Positions 1 through 7,247 of a DNA stretch of 14,002 bases are shown one piece after another (position 1 is the stretch's first letter; the number at the start of each line of letters is the position of its first letter). The notes beneath the pieces are model-generated. The model had not been told where the DNA came from. It did no database searches and saw only the letters and a program-made list of their open reading frames with translations. Source of the DNA: Firmicutes bacterium ZCTH02-B6 (GTDB lineage Bacteria; Bacillota; Limnochordia; Limnochordales; ZCTH02-B6); the NCBI GenBank assembly GCA_002159155.1, contig LZRQ01000084.1, positions 1 to 14,002 on the forward strand. Reading direction: 5' to 3'. A program made the position numbers and the translations under genes.

Positions 1-246
1 GCCCGTCTGCCGATCCAGGTATCTTCGGCGGCGAAACGTGAGGTCGACGCCAAACAGCGTCTGCAGCGTGCGTGGCTGCATGTCCCGCATGCGAAAGCGA
101 CGCCGGTCCCGCTGTTCGGCCAGCCAACCGTCGATTTGCTCCAGGGCCTTCACCAGCACATCGGCAAATTGGCGAGCCATCCACGTGAAAAGCCCGGCCT
201 CCAGTTCCTGCAGGGAAAAGCCGAGTTGCTTGCGAAGTTCGTTCAT
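1..246 (-). CDS. ISLre2-family (UPF0236) transposase, N-terminal part, runs off the window
   Basis: Reading the minus strand from the ATG at 246-244 gives 82 uninterrupted codons to the window edge, beginning MNELRKQLGFSLQELEAG and continuing through a basic stretch (EQRDRRRFRMRDMQ) to LFGVDLTFRRRRYLDRQTG. This layout, a short helical N-terminus with 'F..ME..L..LD..L...RD..R' style residues followed by 'R...T.FG.V.F.RR.Y.', matches the start of ISLre2/UPF0236 transposases, which are usually more than 400 residues long. The catalytic part lies outside the window, so activity cannot be judged. A purine-rich AGGAAGGGG sits about nine bases upstream of the ATG. No typical inverted terminal repeat could be assigned upstream, so the element's outer boundary is unknown. 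The family call rests on recognition of the N-terminal pattern only. Confidence 0.72.
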   Translation of the reverse strand, partial: MNELRKQLGFSLQELEAGLFTWMARQFADVLVKALEQIDGWLAEQRDRRRFRMRDMQPRTLQTLFGVDLTFRRRRYLDRQTG

Positions 247-570
247 GACGAGAAGCCCCTTCCTGTGGTGTTTTTGGCCGATACAACACGTTCGGAAGAC
301 CGGCTTCTCGTCCCTTCTTTTTCCAGCCCCGCGCCCCGGGCGCTACCGCCCGGGGCCTTTACGGCTCGCGCCACCCGTCCTTTCAATTCGTATCCGCACG
401 ATCCACCGCAATCGGGGAATGCCCCAGTACTATTGACTCACATATTAAGGAAGAAGCCAGGAAGGAACTCGGCGCCGCGTCTTTGAAAGTCTTGCTGGAG
501 AGGTTGCCGCAACCGGAGCAACTCCACCCGGCCCGGCGCGGGACGGGCGACGAGGAGGAAGAGCGTCTCC
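247..570. other. Non-coding region between the ISLre2 transposase and the aadA-like gene
   Basis: No convincing gene is seen. The left part is presumably the untranslated end of the ISLre2 element. It holds a strong GC hairpin at 333-356 (listed separately). A TTGACT hexamer at 433-438 resembles a sigma-A -35 box reading rightward, but no good -10 box lies 16-18 bases downstream. A small hairpin (GGTTG CCG CAACC, 502-514) lies in the presumed leader of the next gene. AGGAGG at 553-558 is the ribosome binding site of that gene. Confidence 0.45.
333..356. terminator. GC-rich perfect hairpin, possible terminator or IS-end structure
   Basis: GCCCCGGGCG at 333-342 and its exact reverse complement CGCCCGGGGC at 347-356 form a 10-bp stem with a CTAC loop. 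The plus strand continues CTTTA, which is only a short T run; the minus strand continues into a G/A-rich stretch. It lies between the ISLre2 transposase start and the aadA-like gene. It could block read-through into the IS or be a leftover terminator. The weak U tract makes the terminator call tentative. Confidence 0.45.
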
Positions 571-1380
571 ATGCTCGACGTTTTGCCGCGTGAGATCCAG
601 GGACAAATCGCCGAAGCCTGCCGGGCGTTTGAGCGTCACTTAGGGCCCATCCTCAAGGCGGTCCACCTCTACGGCTCGGCTGTGGATGGCGGCCTCAAAC
701 CCGCGAGCGATCTCGATCTCCTTGTCACCACAAGCCAGCCGCCCAGCGAATCACGCCGGAGAGCGCTGGTGAAGGACCTCCTTCGGATCTCGGTGCCCAA
801 CGCGCCCATGGGCACGGGAAAAATCAGGCGCCCGCTCGAAGTGACGGTGCTCGCCTACGACCAGGTGACGCCCTGGCGGTACCCGCCGAGGCGAGAGCTC
901 CAGTATGGTGAATGGCTCCGGGACGACTTCCTTGCCGGTACGATCGAGCCTCCGGTAGAGGACCCCGACCTTGCGATCTTGCTTGCGAAGGCGAGGCGCC
1001 GCAGTGTCGCACTCTTGGGGCCGCCTGCAGAGGAGCTTTTCCAACCCGTACCGAGGCAAGATTTCCTCAAAGCCATGGCAGACACGGTCATCCGATGGAA
1101 CAAAGCTGAGGACTGGTCCGATGACGAGGCCAACGTCGTCCTCGCCCTGGCGCGCATGTGGTACAGCATTGAAACAGGCGACATCGCACCGAAGGACGTG
1201 GCAGCGGCGTGGTTGATCCAACGGGTGCCGGCCGAGCATAGCCCCGTGCTCGCCCAGGCCCGGGAGGCGTACCTCCGTGGCAGGCAAGAAAACTTGCCCG
1301 CAGGCGCAGAGCGGGTTGCCGCCTTCATTTACGACGCCAAGGCGGCCATCGAGAGATTGCTGGAAAACCGGCGAGGGTGA
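571..1380 (+). CDS. aadA: AadA-like aminoglycoside (3'')/(9) adenylyltransferase
   Basis: A 269-residue protein, the usual length of the ANT(3'')(9) family, which inactivates streptomycin and/or spectinomycin by transferring AMP from ATP. The nucleotidyltransferase core is visible: LYGSAVDGGLKP with G35-S36, then the metal-binding pair D47 and D49 in SDLDLLV, and E90 in RPLEVTV at the position of the catalytic glutamate. Downstream are the family-specific stretches PWRYPPRRELQYGEWLRDD (W115), DLAILLAKAR, NVVLALARMWYSIETG and IAPKDVAAAW of the C-terminal helical domain. All key residues are present, so it should encode a working enzyme. The ATG is preceded by AGGAGG at 553-558. The gene converges on the ASCH gene 31 bases downstream and lies between IS elements. 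It could be an intrinsic homologue or an acquired gene, and its substrate preference cannot be settled from motifs alone. Confidence 0.9.
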   Translation: MLDVLPREIQGQIAEACRAFERHLGPILKAVHLYGSAVDGGLKPASDLDLLVTTSQPPSESRRRALVKDLLRISVPNAPMGTGKIRRPLEVTVLAYDQVTPWRYPPRRELQYGEWLRDDFLAGTIEPPVEDPDLAILLAKARRRSVALLGPPAEELFQPVPRQDFLKAMADTVIRWNKAEDWSDDEANVVLALARMWYSIETGDIAPKDVAAAWLIQRVPAEHSPVLAQAREAYLRGRQENLPAGAERVAAFIYDAKAAIERLLENRRG

Positions 1381-1411
1381 TCATCCATCCTCGAGAGTAA
1401 TCCAACCAAGA

Positions 1412-1732
1412 TCAGTCAACCCTGACGAAATCCACGACCCAGACGATCTCGTCGGGATCGGGGGCACTGCCGTGGATCCGCCTCCAGACGGCGGCAAACT
1501 CATCCCACGTATCGTAGCCCTCTCGATAGACATCTTCGGGAGAAATGTCGCCTAATCGCTCCTGACGTAGGCCGGTTATCCGGATGCGAGCGAAAACCTC
1601 GTCCTTTTTGAATCCCGTCTTCGCCTGGTGCACCGAACCGACCTTGACCCGGGGACGTCTCCACCTGCGGCGGGTTTGCGTCTTCCGGCCAGAAAGGACC
1701 AACAGTACATTTTCGGGCCTAAAGAGAATCAT
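1412..1732 (-). CDS. ASCH-domain protein, 106 residues
   Basis: The small basic protein starts MILFRPENVLLVLSGRKTQT and continues through RPRVKVGSVHQAKTGF, RIRITGLRQERLGDISPED, and WDEFAAVWRRIHG to a C-terminal DPDEIVWVVDFVRVD. The N-terminal 'L.GRKTQTRR', the beta strand around VFARIRITGLR and the 'W..I.G..DPD..VWV..F' ending are typical of short bacterial ASCH (PUA-like beta-barrel) proteins, which are thought to bind RNA or modified nucleotides. The specific role is unknown. The reading frame stays open further upstream, but the ATG at 1732-1730 is preferred because GGAGGT lies just upstream (minus strand GCGGAGGTGCACCATG). The ISL3 remnant ends about 52 bases upstream, so the native promoter region may have been displaced by that insertion. 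Confidence 0.8.
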   Translation of the reverse strand: MILFRPENVLLVLSGRKTQTRRRWRRPRVKVGSVHQAKTGFKKDEVFARIRITGLRQERLGDISPEDVYREGYDTWDEFAAVWRRIHGSAPDPDEIVWVVDFVRVD

Positions 1733-1784
1733 GGTGCACCTCCGCTTTGATGGTCCGAAAACGCTCCAACGAGGCAATAAAAAA

Positions 1785-3397
1785 GGGCTCTCCCGCAATT
1801 TTGGTGCAGATCGGAAGCGTGAACGTGGTTTTCCAACTCGCTTTCCCTCACTTTCGATGCTGCCGGGACGTTGTGGGATGAGGATGAGGCGTCTTCCACC
1901 CATCTCTCAACGTCCCATCGCCAGGAATCGTCGTCTCAGCAGCTCGATCCCGGCCCGTCCGTACATCTGCCGTTTCAACAGTTTCAACTTGTTGATGCAG
2001 CCCTCGACCCGCCCGTTGCTCCATGGGTACGTCAGCGCATTCATCACCGCGTCCATGTCCTGCTCCAGGCTCCTGGCAAAGCCTCTTAGGGGAGCTAGCG
2101 AGGACCGGGCGGCCTGGTCAAGCCACGCCCTTAGCGCATCGGCTCTTCGCTCCGTAAGAATCCTTCGGAACTCTTGCAGGAGGGAGTATGCCTCTCGCGC
2201 AGACGGTGACGCCTCCAGGACCATGTCGAGGAAACGGCGTTCATTCTCGTCAAGCTTCTCCGGCGGGCAGGTGAACCATCGGCGAAGCCGCCTGGGTCCC
2301 AGGCGCACGCGGCGGACGATAAGTTCTGCTGGCGTACCACGCCGCAGCGTGGCGACAAAGTCCTTGACGATGGTTCTCGAGCCCGGATAACCTCGCTCGA
2401 CAATCTCACGGTACAACTGCGCCGCGTTGCGGCAACCTTCCGCCCAACGGGCCAGGATGTAGTCGCGGTAGGGGTCGAGGATGCTCGACCGTCCGCCTCG
2501 TGGCTTGGGTTGCGGACATTCGGGTGCATTGAGGTACTTGCGCACCGTCCGGCGATCGATTCCCAGACGGTCAGCCACTGCCCGGATGGACTTTGTCTTT
2601 TCATAGAGGTCGTGGATCTCGTCATAGAGGGCTTGCCGCCGCTGCTGCCGTTGCCGGCGCTCGGCGTCCTTGCGGGTCTCACGGTCTTTGAGCTCCGTCG
2701 TACGGGGTAGTTTCGCTAAAGGCTCCGTCTTCTCGACGCGGATGGGTGGAATGGAAAGGCCGACAAGCACTCGCTCCGCCACATCCCCCAGGTTACGCAG
2801 CAAGTGCCAGCGGTCCGCCACCTGCACGGCCTGAGGCGCCCCAAGCGCCGCCGCGTCGGCGAACATTCCGGCGCGGTCCCGGCTCACGACCTCGATGCCC
2901 GGATGCCCGGCCAGCCATCGCGCGACCGTTTCCGCCTGTGCTTCCGGTAACAGCTCCACAGGACGCCCTGACTCCAAGTCACACACAATGGTCCCGTATC
3001 GCACACCTTTGCGCCACGCCCACTCGTCGATGCCCACCACACGCAGACCGACCGCCGGGGCGAGTTCCATGCGATAAAGGAGACGCAGCATCGTATCCGG
3101 GCTGACGGGGACACGCAGGTCCTGCGACAGCCGGGCACCTGCCTCACCGCCCAGGAAGACACCGATTCGGGTCAGCAGGCTTTCCAGCCGTTCGGTCCGA
3201 CGCGCATGGGTACGGACCAATCGAGGGAAACGTTCTGCAAACACGCGGCGGCGACAGGACGGATTCTTGCACCGAAACCGTCGCACCACCAACTGAATGT
3301 TCACCGTCCGGCCGTCCGCGGGCAAGTCCATCAGGAGCCGGGTATAGCTGCTGTGCCGGCTGCGGGAGACGCGGCCGCACGAAGGACATGGGGGGTC
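1785..3397 (-). mobile_element. ISL3-family insertion sequence, one end missing
   Basis: The downstream terminus appears to be at about 1785, where the plus strand reads GGGCTCTCCCGCAATTTTGG directly after an A-rich stretch; ISL3-family ends characteristically start GGCTCT or GGGTTC. The other terminus, and the first codons of the transposase, are absent because the IS256-family element begins at 3398. No reverse complement of the 1785 terminus is seen near 3400, supporting loss of that end. With only one terminus left the copy should not transpose by itself. A 9-bp inverted repeat (GGGACGTTG 1865-1873, CAACGTCCC 1908-1916) overlaps the transposase stop. Confidence 0.7.
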
Positions 3398-3409
3398 GCG
3401 TCCCGGCAA
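1907..3409 (-). CDS. ISL3-family transposase, N-terminus truncated by the IS256 junction
   Basis: The open frame of 500 codons starts at a chance TTG; its first four codons come from the IS256 terminus and genuine ISL3 sequence starts at 3397. Visible parts are a zf-ISL3 zinc finger (C8/C11 and C47/C52), the DDE core with D128 in VVGIDEWAW, D178 in VVSRDRAGMF followed by VQVADRWHLLRN, a helix-turn-helix (RAVADRLGIDRRTVRKYL) inserted in the middle of the core, and E469 in YPWSNGRVEGCINKLKLLK near the C-terminus. Full-length relatives begin some 30-40 residues before the first zinc-finger cysteines, so that segment and the native start are lost. Catalytic residues are intact. No ribosome binding site suits the TTG, so this is probably a dead gene. 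It is oriented toward the ASCH gene. Confidence 0.85.
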   Translation of the reverse strand: MPGRDPPCPSCGRVSRSRHSSYTRLLMDLPADGRTVNIQLVVRRFRCKNPSCRRRVFAERFPRLVRTHARRTERLESLLTRIGVFLGGEAGARLSQDLRVPVSPDTMLRLLYRMELAPAVGLRVVGIDEWAWRKGVRYGTIVCDLESGRPVELLPEAQAETVARWLAGHPGIEVVSRDRAGMFADAAALGAPQAVQVADRWHLLRNLGDVAERVLVGLSIPPIRVEKTEPLAKLPRTTELKDRETRKDAERRQRQQRRQALYDEIHDLYEKTKSIRAVADRLGIDRRTVRKYLNAPECPQPKPRGGRSSILDPYRDYILARWAEGCRNAAQLYREIVERGYPGSRTIVKDFVATLRRGTPAELIVRRVRLGPRRLRRWFTCPPEKLDENERRFLDMVLEASPSAREAYSLLQEFRRILTERRADALRAWLDQAARSSLAPLRGFARSLEQDMDAVMNALTYPWSNGRVEGCINKLKLLKRQMYGRAGIELLRRRFLAMGR

Positions 3410-3421
3410 GTGGTGTAAATT
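3398..3421. repeat. Left terminal inverted repeat of the IS256-family element
   Basis: It pairs with 4758-4781 at 20 of 24 positions; mismatches are at the second base and around the GGCA/AGGT junction. The inner 13 bases (3409-3421) match perfectly. A GTGTAAA core inside the terminus is common in IS256-family ends. Confidence 0.8.
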
Positions 3422-3445
3422 GGGTTCCAGCGCGTTGAGCGCGAT

Positions 3446-4669
3446 CTACACCCCGGGGACGGCGAGCAACTCCCGCGTGTCGTTCAATCCCTTCCGCGCA
3501 TACAGCTTCTTCATCGATTCCTGGCTGAAGTACCGCCTCGGAGCTGCTGTCCACTCGTCTTGCTGTTCCATGAGGACCGCGCCTGCCAAGCGAATCAGCG
3601 AGGCCCGGTTCGGGAAGATCCCTACCACGTCCGTTCGCCGGCCGATCTCCCGCATCAACCGCTCCAACGGGTTCGTCGAGTGCAACTGCCGCCAGTGCTC
3701 ATGGGGAAAAGCCATGTACGCCAGAATGTCTTCCTGCGCGTCCTTCAGCATCTGGGCAGCCTTGGGGAAACGGTGCGCCAAGCTCTGCACGACGCTGGCC
3801 AGCTGCCCGTGGGCCGCTGTCTTATCGGGCTGGGCGAAGACCGTCCGGACCAGGGCCGCCACCATCTGCTGTGCCGATTTCGGCACCTGCGACAGCAGGT
3901 TACGCATGAAGTGCACCCGGCAGCGCTGCCAGCTAGACCCGCCCAACACCTTGCGAATCGCCTCCCTCAGCCCCTCGTGAGCGTCGCTGATGACCAGCTG
4001 CACGTCCTTTAGGCCCCGCCGCACCAAGCTCCGCAGAAATTCCGTCCAGAAGGGGCCGTCCTCCGTCAACCCCACGTCCAGGCCCAGCACCTCCCGCTCC
4101 CCGGCGTCCGTGACACCTACGGCCACCACCAAGGCCATGTTCAGGACGCGGCCGCCTTCGCGCACCTTGACGTACTTGGCGTCCAGCCACAGGTACGGGT
4201 AGCGGCTCGTGAGAGGGCGATGGCGAAAAGCCTCCACCAGCTCGTCCAGCTCGGAACATAGCCTGGACACCTCGCTCTTGCTGATCCCCGTCATCCCCAG
4301 GCTCTGCACGAGCTCGTCCACTTTACGGGTGCTGACGCCGTGGATGAAGGCCTCTTGGACCACCGCAACCAGTGCCTTCTCCGCACGCCGACGGGGTTCG
4401 AGCAGACTCGGAAAGTAGCTGCCCTGCCGCAGCTTGGGGACGCGCAGCTCGATGGTGCCAACCCGAGTATCCCACAGTCTGGGTCGATACCCGTTTCGGT
4501 GCGTGACCCGTTCCGGCGTCCGCTCATGGCGCTCTGCGCCGATTTGACGGCTTACCTCGAGCTCCATGAGGTGCTGGGCGAGCAGCCTGACGGCTTCCCG
4601 CAGAAAGTCCATATCCGCACCGGCCTTGTCAAGGAGCTCCTGGAGTGCGATGCTTAAGTCGGTGGCCAC
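3446..4669 (-). CDS. IS256-family transposase (Transposase_mut), intact
   Basis: The 407-residue length matches the family. The DDE core is complete: D163 in YLWLDAKYVKVR, D229 in LVISDAHEGLREAI, the C-H motif WQRCRVHFMRNLL (C250, H253) that precedes the helical insertion, and E336 in STNPLERLMREIGRRTDVVGIFPN. The N-terminal DNA-binding part includes RHERTPERVTHRNGYRPR. The GTG at 4669-4667 is chosen because AAAGGAGGAAC on the minus strand (AGGAGG at 4684-4679) sits nine bases upstream; the frame remains open to an earlier start at 4750, but those extra 27 codons have no ribosome binding site and do not resemble the family. It should encode a functional mutator-type transposase acting on its own element's ends. 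Confidence 0.93.
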   Translation of the reverse strand: MATDLSIALQELLDKAGADMDFLREAVRLLAQHLMELEVSRQIGAERHERTPERVTHRNGYRPRLWDTRVGTIELRVPKLRQGSYFPSLLEPRRRAEKALVAVVQEAFIHGVSTRKVDELVQSLGMTGISKSEVSRLCSELDELVEAFRHRPLTSRYPYLWLDAKYVKVREGGRVLNMALVVAVGVTDAGEREVLGLDVGLTEDGPFWTEFLRSLVRRGLKDVQLVISDAHEGLREAIRKVLGGSSWQRCRVHFMRNLLSQVPKSAQQMVAALVRTVFAQPDKTAAHGQLASVVQSLAHRFPKAAQMLKDAQEDILAYMAFPHEHWRQLHSTNPLERLMREIGRRTDVVGIFPNRASLIRLAGAVLMEQQDEWTAAPRRYFSQESMKKLYARKGLNDTRELLAVPGV

Positions 4670-4753
4670 GATAGGGTTCCTCCTTTGCGTTTTGGTGGCT
4701 CTAAACGCATGGAACCCGACCGTGGCCACTCGCGTCAAGAGAGCAGCCACGCT

Positions 4754-5788
4754 ATGGAATTTACACCACTACCTGGGACTCTAATCGCGCTGGAGCCGCT
4801 GCCGGGCGGGGCGGTGACATCTGCCGGCGTGGTGAATGCTGACCCCGTGCGGCACGCCGTAGAAACGGCGCTGCGCAACGCGAGGGCTGGGCGAGATAAC
4901 GTGTGCCTGGCGCTGACCAATACGCTCATCGATGCTCGGGAGCTGAGGTTGCCGCCTATGCCCGAGGGTGATATCAAGGCGGTCATTCAGTTTGAGCTGC
5001 GGCAACTCTTCGGTGGGCTGGAAGACGACGAGCGGCTGCTGGATTTCGCAGTGGTATCCGAGCACGAGGCGCAGCCGGCGTCACCTAAGGGCGGCGCCGC
5101 GAAAGAAGTGCTGGTCGTATCGGTGCCCCGCCGCGTCGTTTACAGTTACATAACGCCGCTGCACGAAGCGCGGATTTTCCCGGAAATCGTTGACGTGGGC
5201 GTATTCTCGCTGCCCTTGTGTATCCCTCGGGGCGGCGGCGTTGTCTATGTCCATTTGGGTCCAGATATCACAAACTTGCTACTTGTACAAAACGGCCTCT
5301 ATGAGCTCACTCGTCAGGTCGAGCTGGCTTTGACGCCGCTCTTGGAGGATTCGGACGCGGTGTCGGCGGCGGCGCGGCGCCGAGCGGTCGCGCTGGTCGG
5401 TAGTGCCGGCAGCGTCTTTAACCCGAGTTTCCCGGACGGAAGGCTGGCGCACTCGCCTGTCTTGACGGAGCAACGCGGGGGGCCCGGTGGCAAGACGGCC
5501 GCGGAAGAGGCTCTCGAAGCCCTCACGGCCTGGATCTTGGAAACCCTCGAATTTGCCCGCGTCCGGCGCAGAGCGTTCACGGTCAACGAGTGCGCGCAAA
5601 GCGTCGTCTTGAGCGGACCTGTTGCGACCGTGCCCGGGGTTGCCGCGCTGATCGAGCAGCGGGTCGGAATCCCGGTGGTGCTGGCGGCGCCGTTGTCCGG
5701 CGACGACGGACTTGATTTCCCCGAGGGATCGACGCCCGCTTTTGCCCTTGCGGCGGCGATGGCTTACAGGGGGTTGACCGAGCTGTGA
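4754..5788 (+). CDS. pilM: PilM-like type IV pilus assembly ATPase, N-terminus replaced by IS256 end
   Basis: The frame encodes an actin-like PilM protein, normally a cytoplasmic partner of the PilN/PilO inner-membrane pair. Family features include the PLPGGAV...GVVNADPVRHAVETAL segment, RDNVCLALTNTLIDARELRLPPMPEGDIKAVIQFELRQLF (the 'lP.m.e.el..ai..E' stretch), a VVYVHLGPDITNLLLVQNG ATPase strand-turn region, and a late VVLSGPVATVPGVAALIEQRVGIPVVLA motif. Standard PilM begins with a VGIDIG phosphate-binding strand about 20-25 residues before this homology; that piece is missing because IS256 ends at 4781. The listed ATG lies in the IS terminus and has no good ribosome binding site, and other starts are possible. 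Loss of the first nucleotide-binding strand should inactivate it. Its stop overlaps the pilN start (TGATG). Confidence 0.75.
   Translation: MEFTPLPGTLIALEPLPGGAVTSAGVVNADPVRHAVETALRNARAGRDNVCLALTNTLIDARELRLPPMPEGDIKAVIQFELRQLFGGLEDDERLLDFAVVSEHEAQPASPKGGAAKEVLVVSVPRRVVYSYITPLHEARIFPEIVDVGVFSLPLCIPRGGGVVYVHLGPDITNLLLVQNGLYELTRQVELALTPLLEDSDAVSAAARRRAVALVGSAGSVFNPSFPDGRLAHSPVLTEQRGGPGGKTAAEEALEALTAWILETLEFARVRRRAFTVNECAQSVVLSGPVATVPGVAALIEQRVGIPVVLAAPLSGDDGLDFPEGSTPAFALAAAMAYRGLTEL
4758..4781. repeat. Right terminal inverted repeat of the IS256-family element
   Basis: This is the partner of 3398-3421. It overlaps the start of the open pilM frame: the first residues read there (MEFTPLPGT) are encoded by IS DNA, and real pilM sequence begins at about 4782. 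Confidence 0.8.
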
Positions 5789-6341
5789 TGAGGTTCAATC
5801 TTCTTCCCGAGCAGGAGCGCGGGCGCGGTCGGGGGCGTCTCAACGCCCTGCGCCTTGCTGCTCTCGGCGCCTGGGGCGTCACCGCAGTCGTCATCGTGTT
5901 GACCTCGCTGCACGTTGCCTGGACCCATCAGGTGCAAGAGGAGGCACGCCTGCTCGCGCCCCGGGTGGAAGCGGTGCGAGCTGAACAGGCCCGGTTGGCA
6001 GCGTGCGGCGGCAAAATGCGGAACTGGCCAGCGACGTGTCGGAGTTGCAGCAGTTTCTCCACGCTGCCGAGCACGCTGCGACCTTGGACCTGCTTTCGGC
6101 TGTGGTGGACGCGGTCCCCAAGGAATGGTGGTTGACGCGCCTGCGGCTCGTGCCGGGACATTCCGTCTGGGTCGAAGGGTACGCGGACGGCCCGCAGGGA
6201 CTGACGCAGATGCTCCAGTCGCTGCAGCGCGAGCCGAGCGTTAGGGCGGCGGAGCTGACGAGTATGGACCCGGTTCCGGATTGGACGAATCCGTGGCGCC
6301 AGTTCTCAGCCTGGATGACGGTGGTGAACGAGCAGCCGTGA
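5788..6341 (+). pseudogene. pilN: PilN-like type IV pilus assembly protein, frameshifted
   Basis: The first frame, from ATG 5788 (overlapping the pilM stop), gives MRFNLLPEQERGRGRGRLNA, a membrane helix (ALRLAALGAWGVTAVVIVLTSLHVAW) and a coiled coil ending ...VRAEQARLA. PilN proteins typically open with M.xNLLP and one N-terminal helix. At about 6000 the homologous reading moves to another frame (VRRQNAELASDVSELQQFLH...LDLLSAVVDAVPKEWWLTRLRLVPG...VWVEGYADGPQGLTQMLQSL, ending at 6341), which carries the periplasmic PilN-type domain. One missing base near GCAGCGTGCGGCGG would restore a single 185-residue protein. Without correction, the first frame stops at 6135. This could be a true pseudogene or a sequencing error; I see no slippery heptamer with a following pseudoknot. 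Confidence 0.75.
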
Positions 6342-7219
6342 GAGCGATACGGCTGACACTGTCGCGCAGCGCTTGGGGGTTCGGTGGAGACACCGTGGCA
6401 AAACCGCGCCGCCAGCTCGCCATCGCCGCGGTTGTGCTGCACTACGTGCTGGCCATCGGGCTCGGCACCTGGTACAACCTTGGAGTTCATTCCGAGCGAC
6501 TCTCAGCCTCGGCAGAGGTCGACCGCTACCAAGCCGAGCTGGCCCGCGCCGGGGCGATCCAGGCCGACCTTGCACAGGCGCGCATTGAGGAAGACGGGCT
6601 CGCTGCGCAGCGGCACGAGCTTTACCGGCGCGTGCCCGATCCACAGACGGTGCCCGTCATCGTCGGGCAATTGGAGGCGATTAGCGCCGCCGTCGGCGGG
6701 CGATTGGTGGACGTATCGTACGCACCCCCTGCGTGGAGCGGGCGCCGGGGCGAGACCGAGATCAGCGTTGTGTTCCAGGGAAGTCTCGCAGAGGTTCATG
6801 GGTTTTTCGCCTCCGTCAACGCAACGGTGACCAGCCTTCGCTGGAACAGCCTGGAGGTGGTCCCCGCTGACGCTCGCGGTCGAACCGTGATTCTGTATGC
6901 GGACGCGATCATCGACGTCATCGCGAGCCGGCCGGACGGTGTCGCGGCTTGGGGACCGGAACCCGTGCGGATCGTTCGCGAAGACGTCCGCAACGTATTT
7001 GAAGTCCGTGTTCCTGTGGACGAGCCTCTACCGGCGCTGGCCGTGCACGGCCTGCTGCTTCAGGGCGGGCGCCGCCTGGCACTGCTGGGGGTGGACGGCG
7101 TGACCCATCTGGTCCAACCGGGCCAGACAGTCGGCGGCCTGACAGTCGTCGACGTAACGGGCGACTCGGTGGTCGTGCGCCGGGGACAGCGCACCATTGA
7201 GGTGCGTTTGGATGATTGA
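6338..7219 (+). CDS. pilO: PilO-like protein with fused PilP-like C-terminal domain
   Basis: The N-terminal part fits PilO: a short basic start, a membrane helix (LAIAAVVLHYVLAIGLGTWY), a coiled coil (SASAEVDRYQAELARAGAIQADLAQARIEEDGLAAQRHELYRRVPD) and a ferredoxin-like domain (VPVIVGQLEAISAAVGGRLVDVSY...ISVVFQGSLAEVHGFFASV). The last 86 residues (about 208-293, DNA 6959-7216) resemble PilP, beginning REDVRNVFEV (compare RDPF of PilP) and continuing LAVHGLLLQGGRRLALLGVDG, HLVQPGQTVGGLTVVDV and VVVRRGQRTIEVRL. PilO pairs with PilN in the membrane, and PilP links that pair to the secretin. The GTG at 6338 overlaps the pilN stop by GTGA; GTG 6395, with GGTGGAG seven bases upstream, is an equally good start. 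Confidence 0.7.
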   Translation: MRAIRLTLSRSAWGFGGDTVAKPRRQLAIAAVVLHYVLAIGLGTWYNLGVHSERLSASAEVDRYQAELARAGAIQADLAQARIEEDGLAAQRHELYRRVPDPQTVPVIVGQLEAISAAVGGRLVDVSYAPPAWSGRRGETEISVVFQGSLAEVHGFFASVNATVTSLRWNSLEVVPADARGRTVILYADAIIDVIASRPDGVAAWGPEPVRIVREDVRNVFEVRVPVDEPLPALAVHGLLLQGGRRLALLGVDGVTHLVQPGQTVGGLTVVDVTGDSVVVRRGQRTIEVRLDD

Positions 7220-7247
7220 GAAGCGGGTTTGGCTGAGAACCCCAGTC

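Larger units (their letters stand above)
3398..4781 (-). mobile_element. IS256-family insertion sequence, complete (about 1384 bp)
   Basis: Both ends carry an imperfect 24-bp inverted repeat (3398-3421 and 4758-4781; 20 of 24 positions match), with a perfect 13-bp inner core AGTGGTGTAAATT on the left and its complement on the right, and a shared outer GTCCC block. One intact transposase fills the interior. IS256-family insertions normally leave an 8-9 bp target duplication. Here the outside bases are TGGGGGGTC on the left and TAATCGCGC on the right, which do not match. Together with truncated genes on both sides, this shows the copy no longer sits in its original target. Confidence 0.85.

Noticed and set aside
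433..461. TTGACT at 433-438 as a full sigma-A promoter for the aadA-like gene
   Set aside because: No acceptable -10 box occurs at the right spacing; only the -35-like hexamer is present.
1584..2390. 268-codon plus-strand open frame across the ASCH gene and the ISL3 end
   Set aside because: It crosses an IS boundary, is Arg/Ser-rich without motifs, and is antisense to two recognised genes.
3398..4781. IS256 copy as an ordinary insertion into one gene
   Set aside because: The two flanks belong to different genes, both truncated, and no target duplication is present.
5990..6020. Programmed -1 or +1 frameshift signal in pilN
   Set aside because: No slippery heptamer of the X-XXY-YYZ type or convincing downstream pseudoknot was seen, so mutation or sequencing error is preferred.
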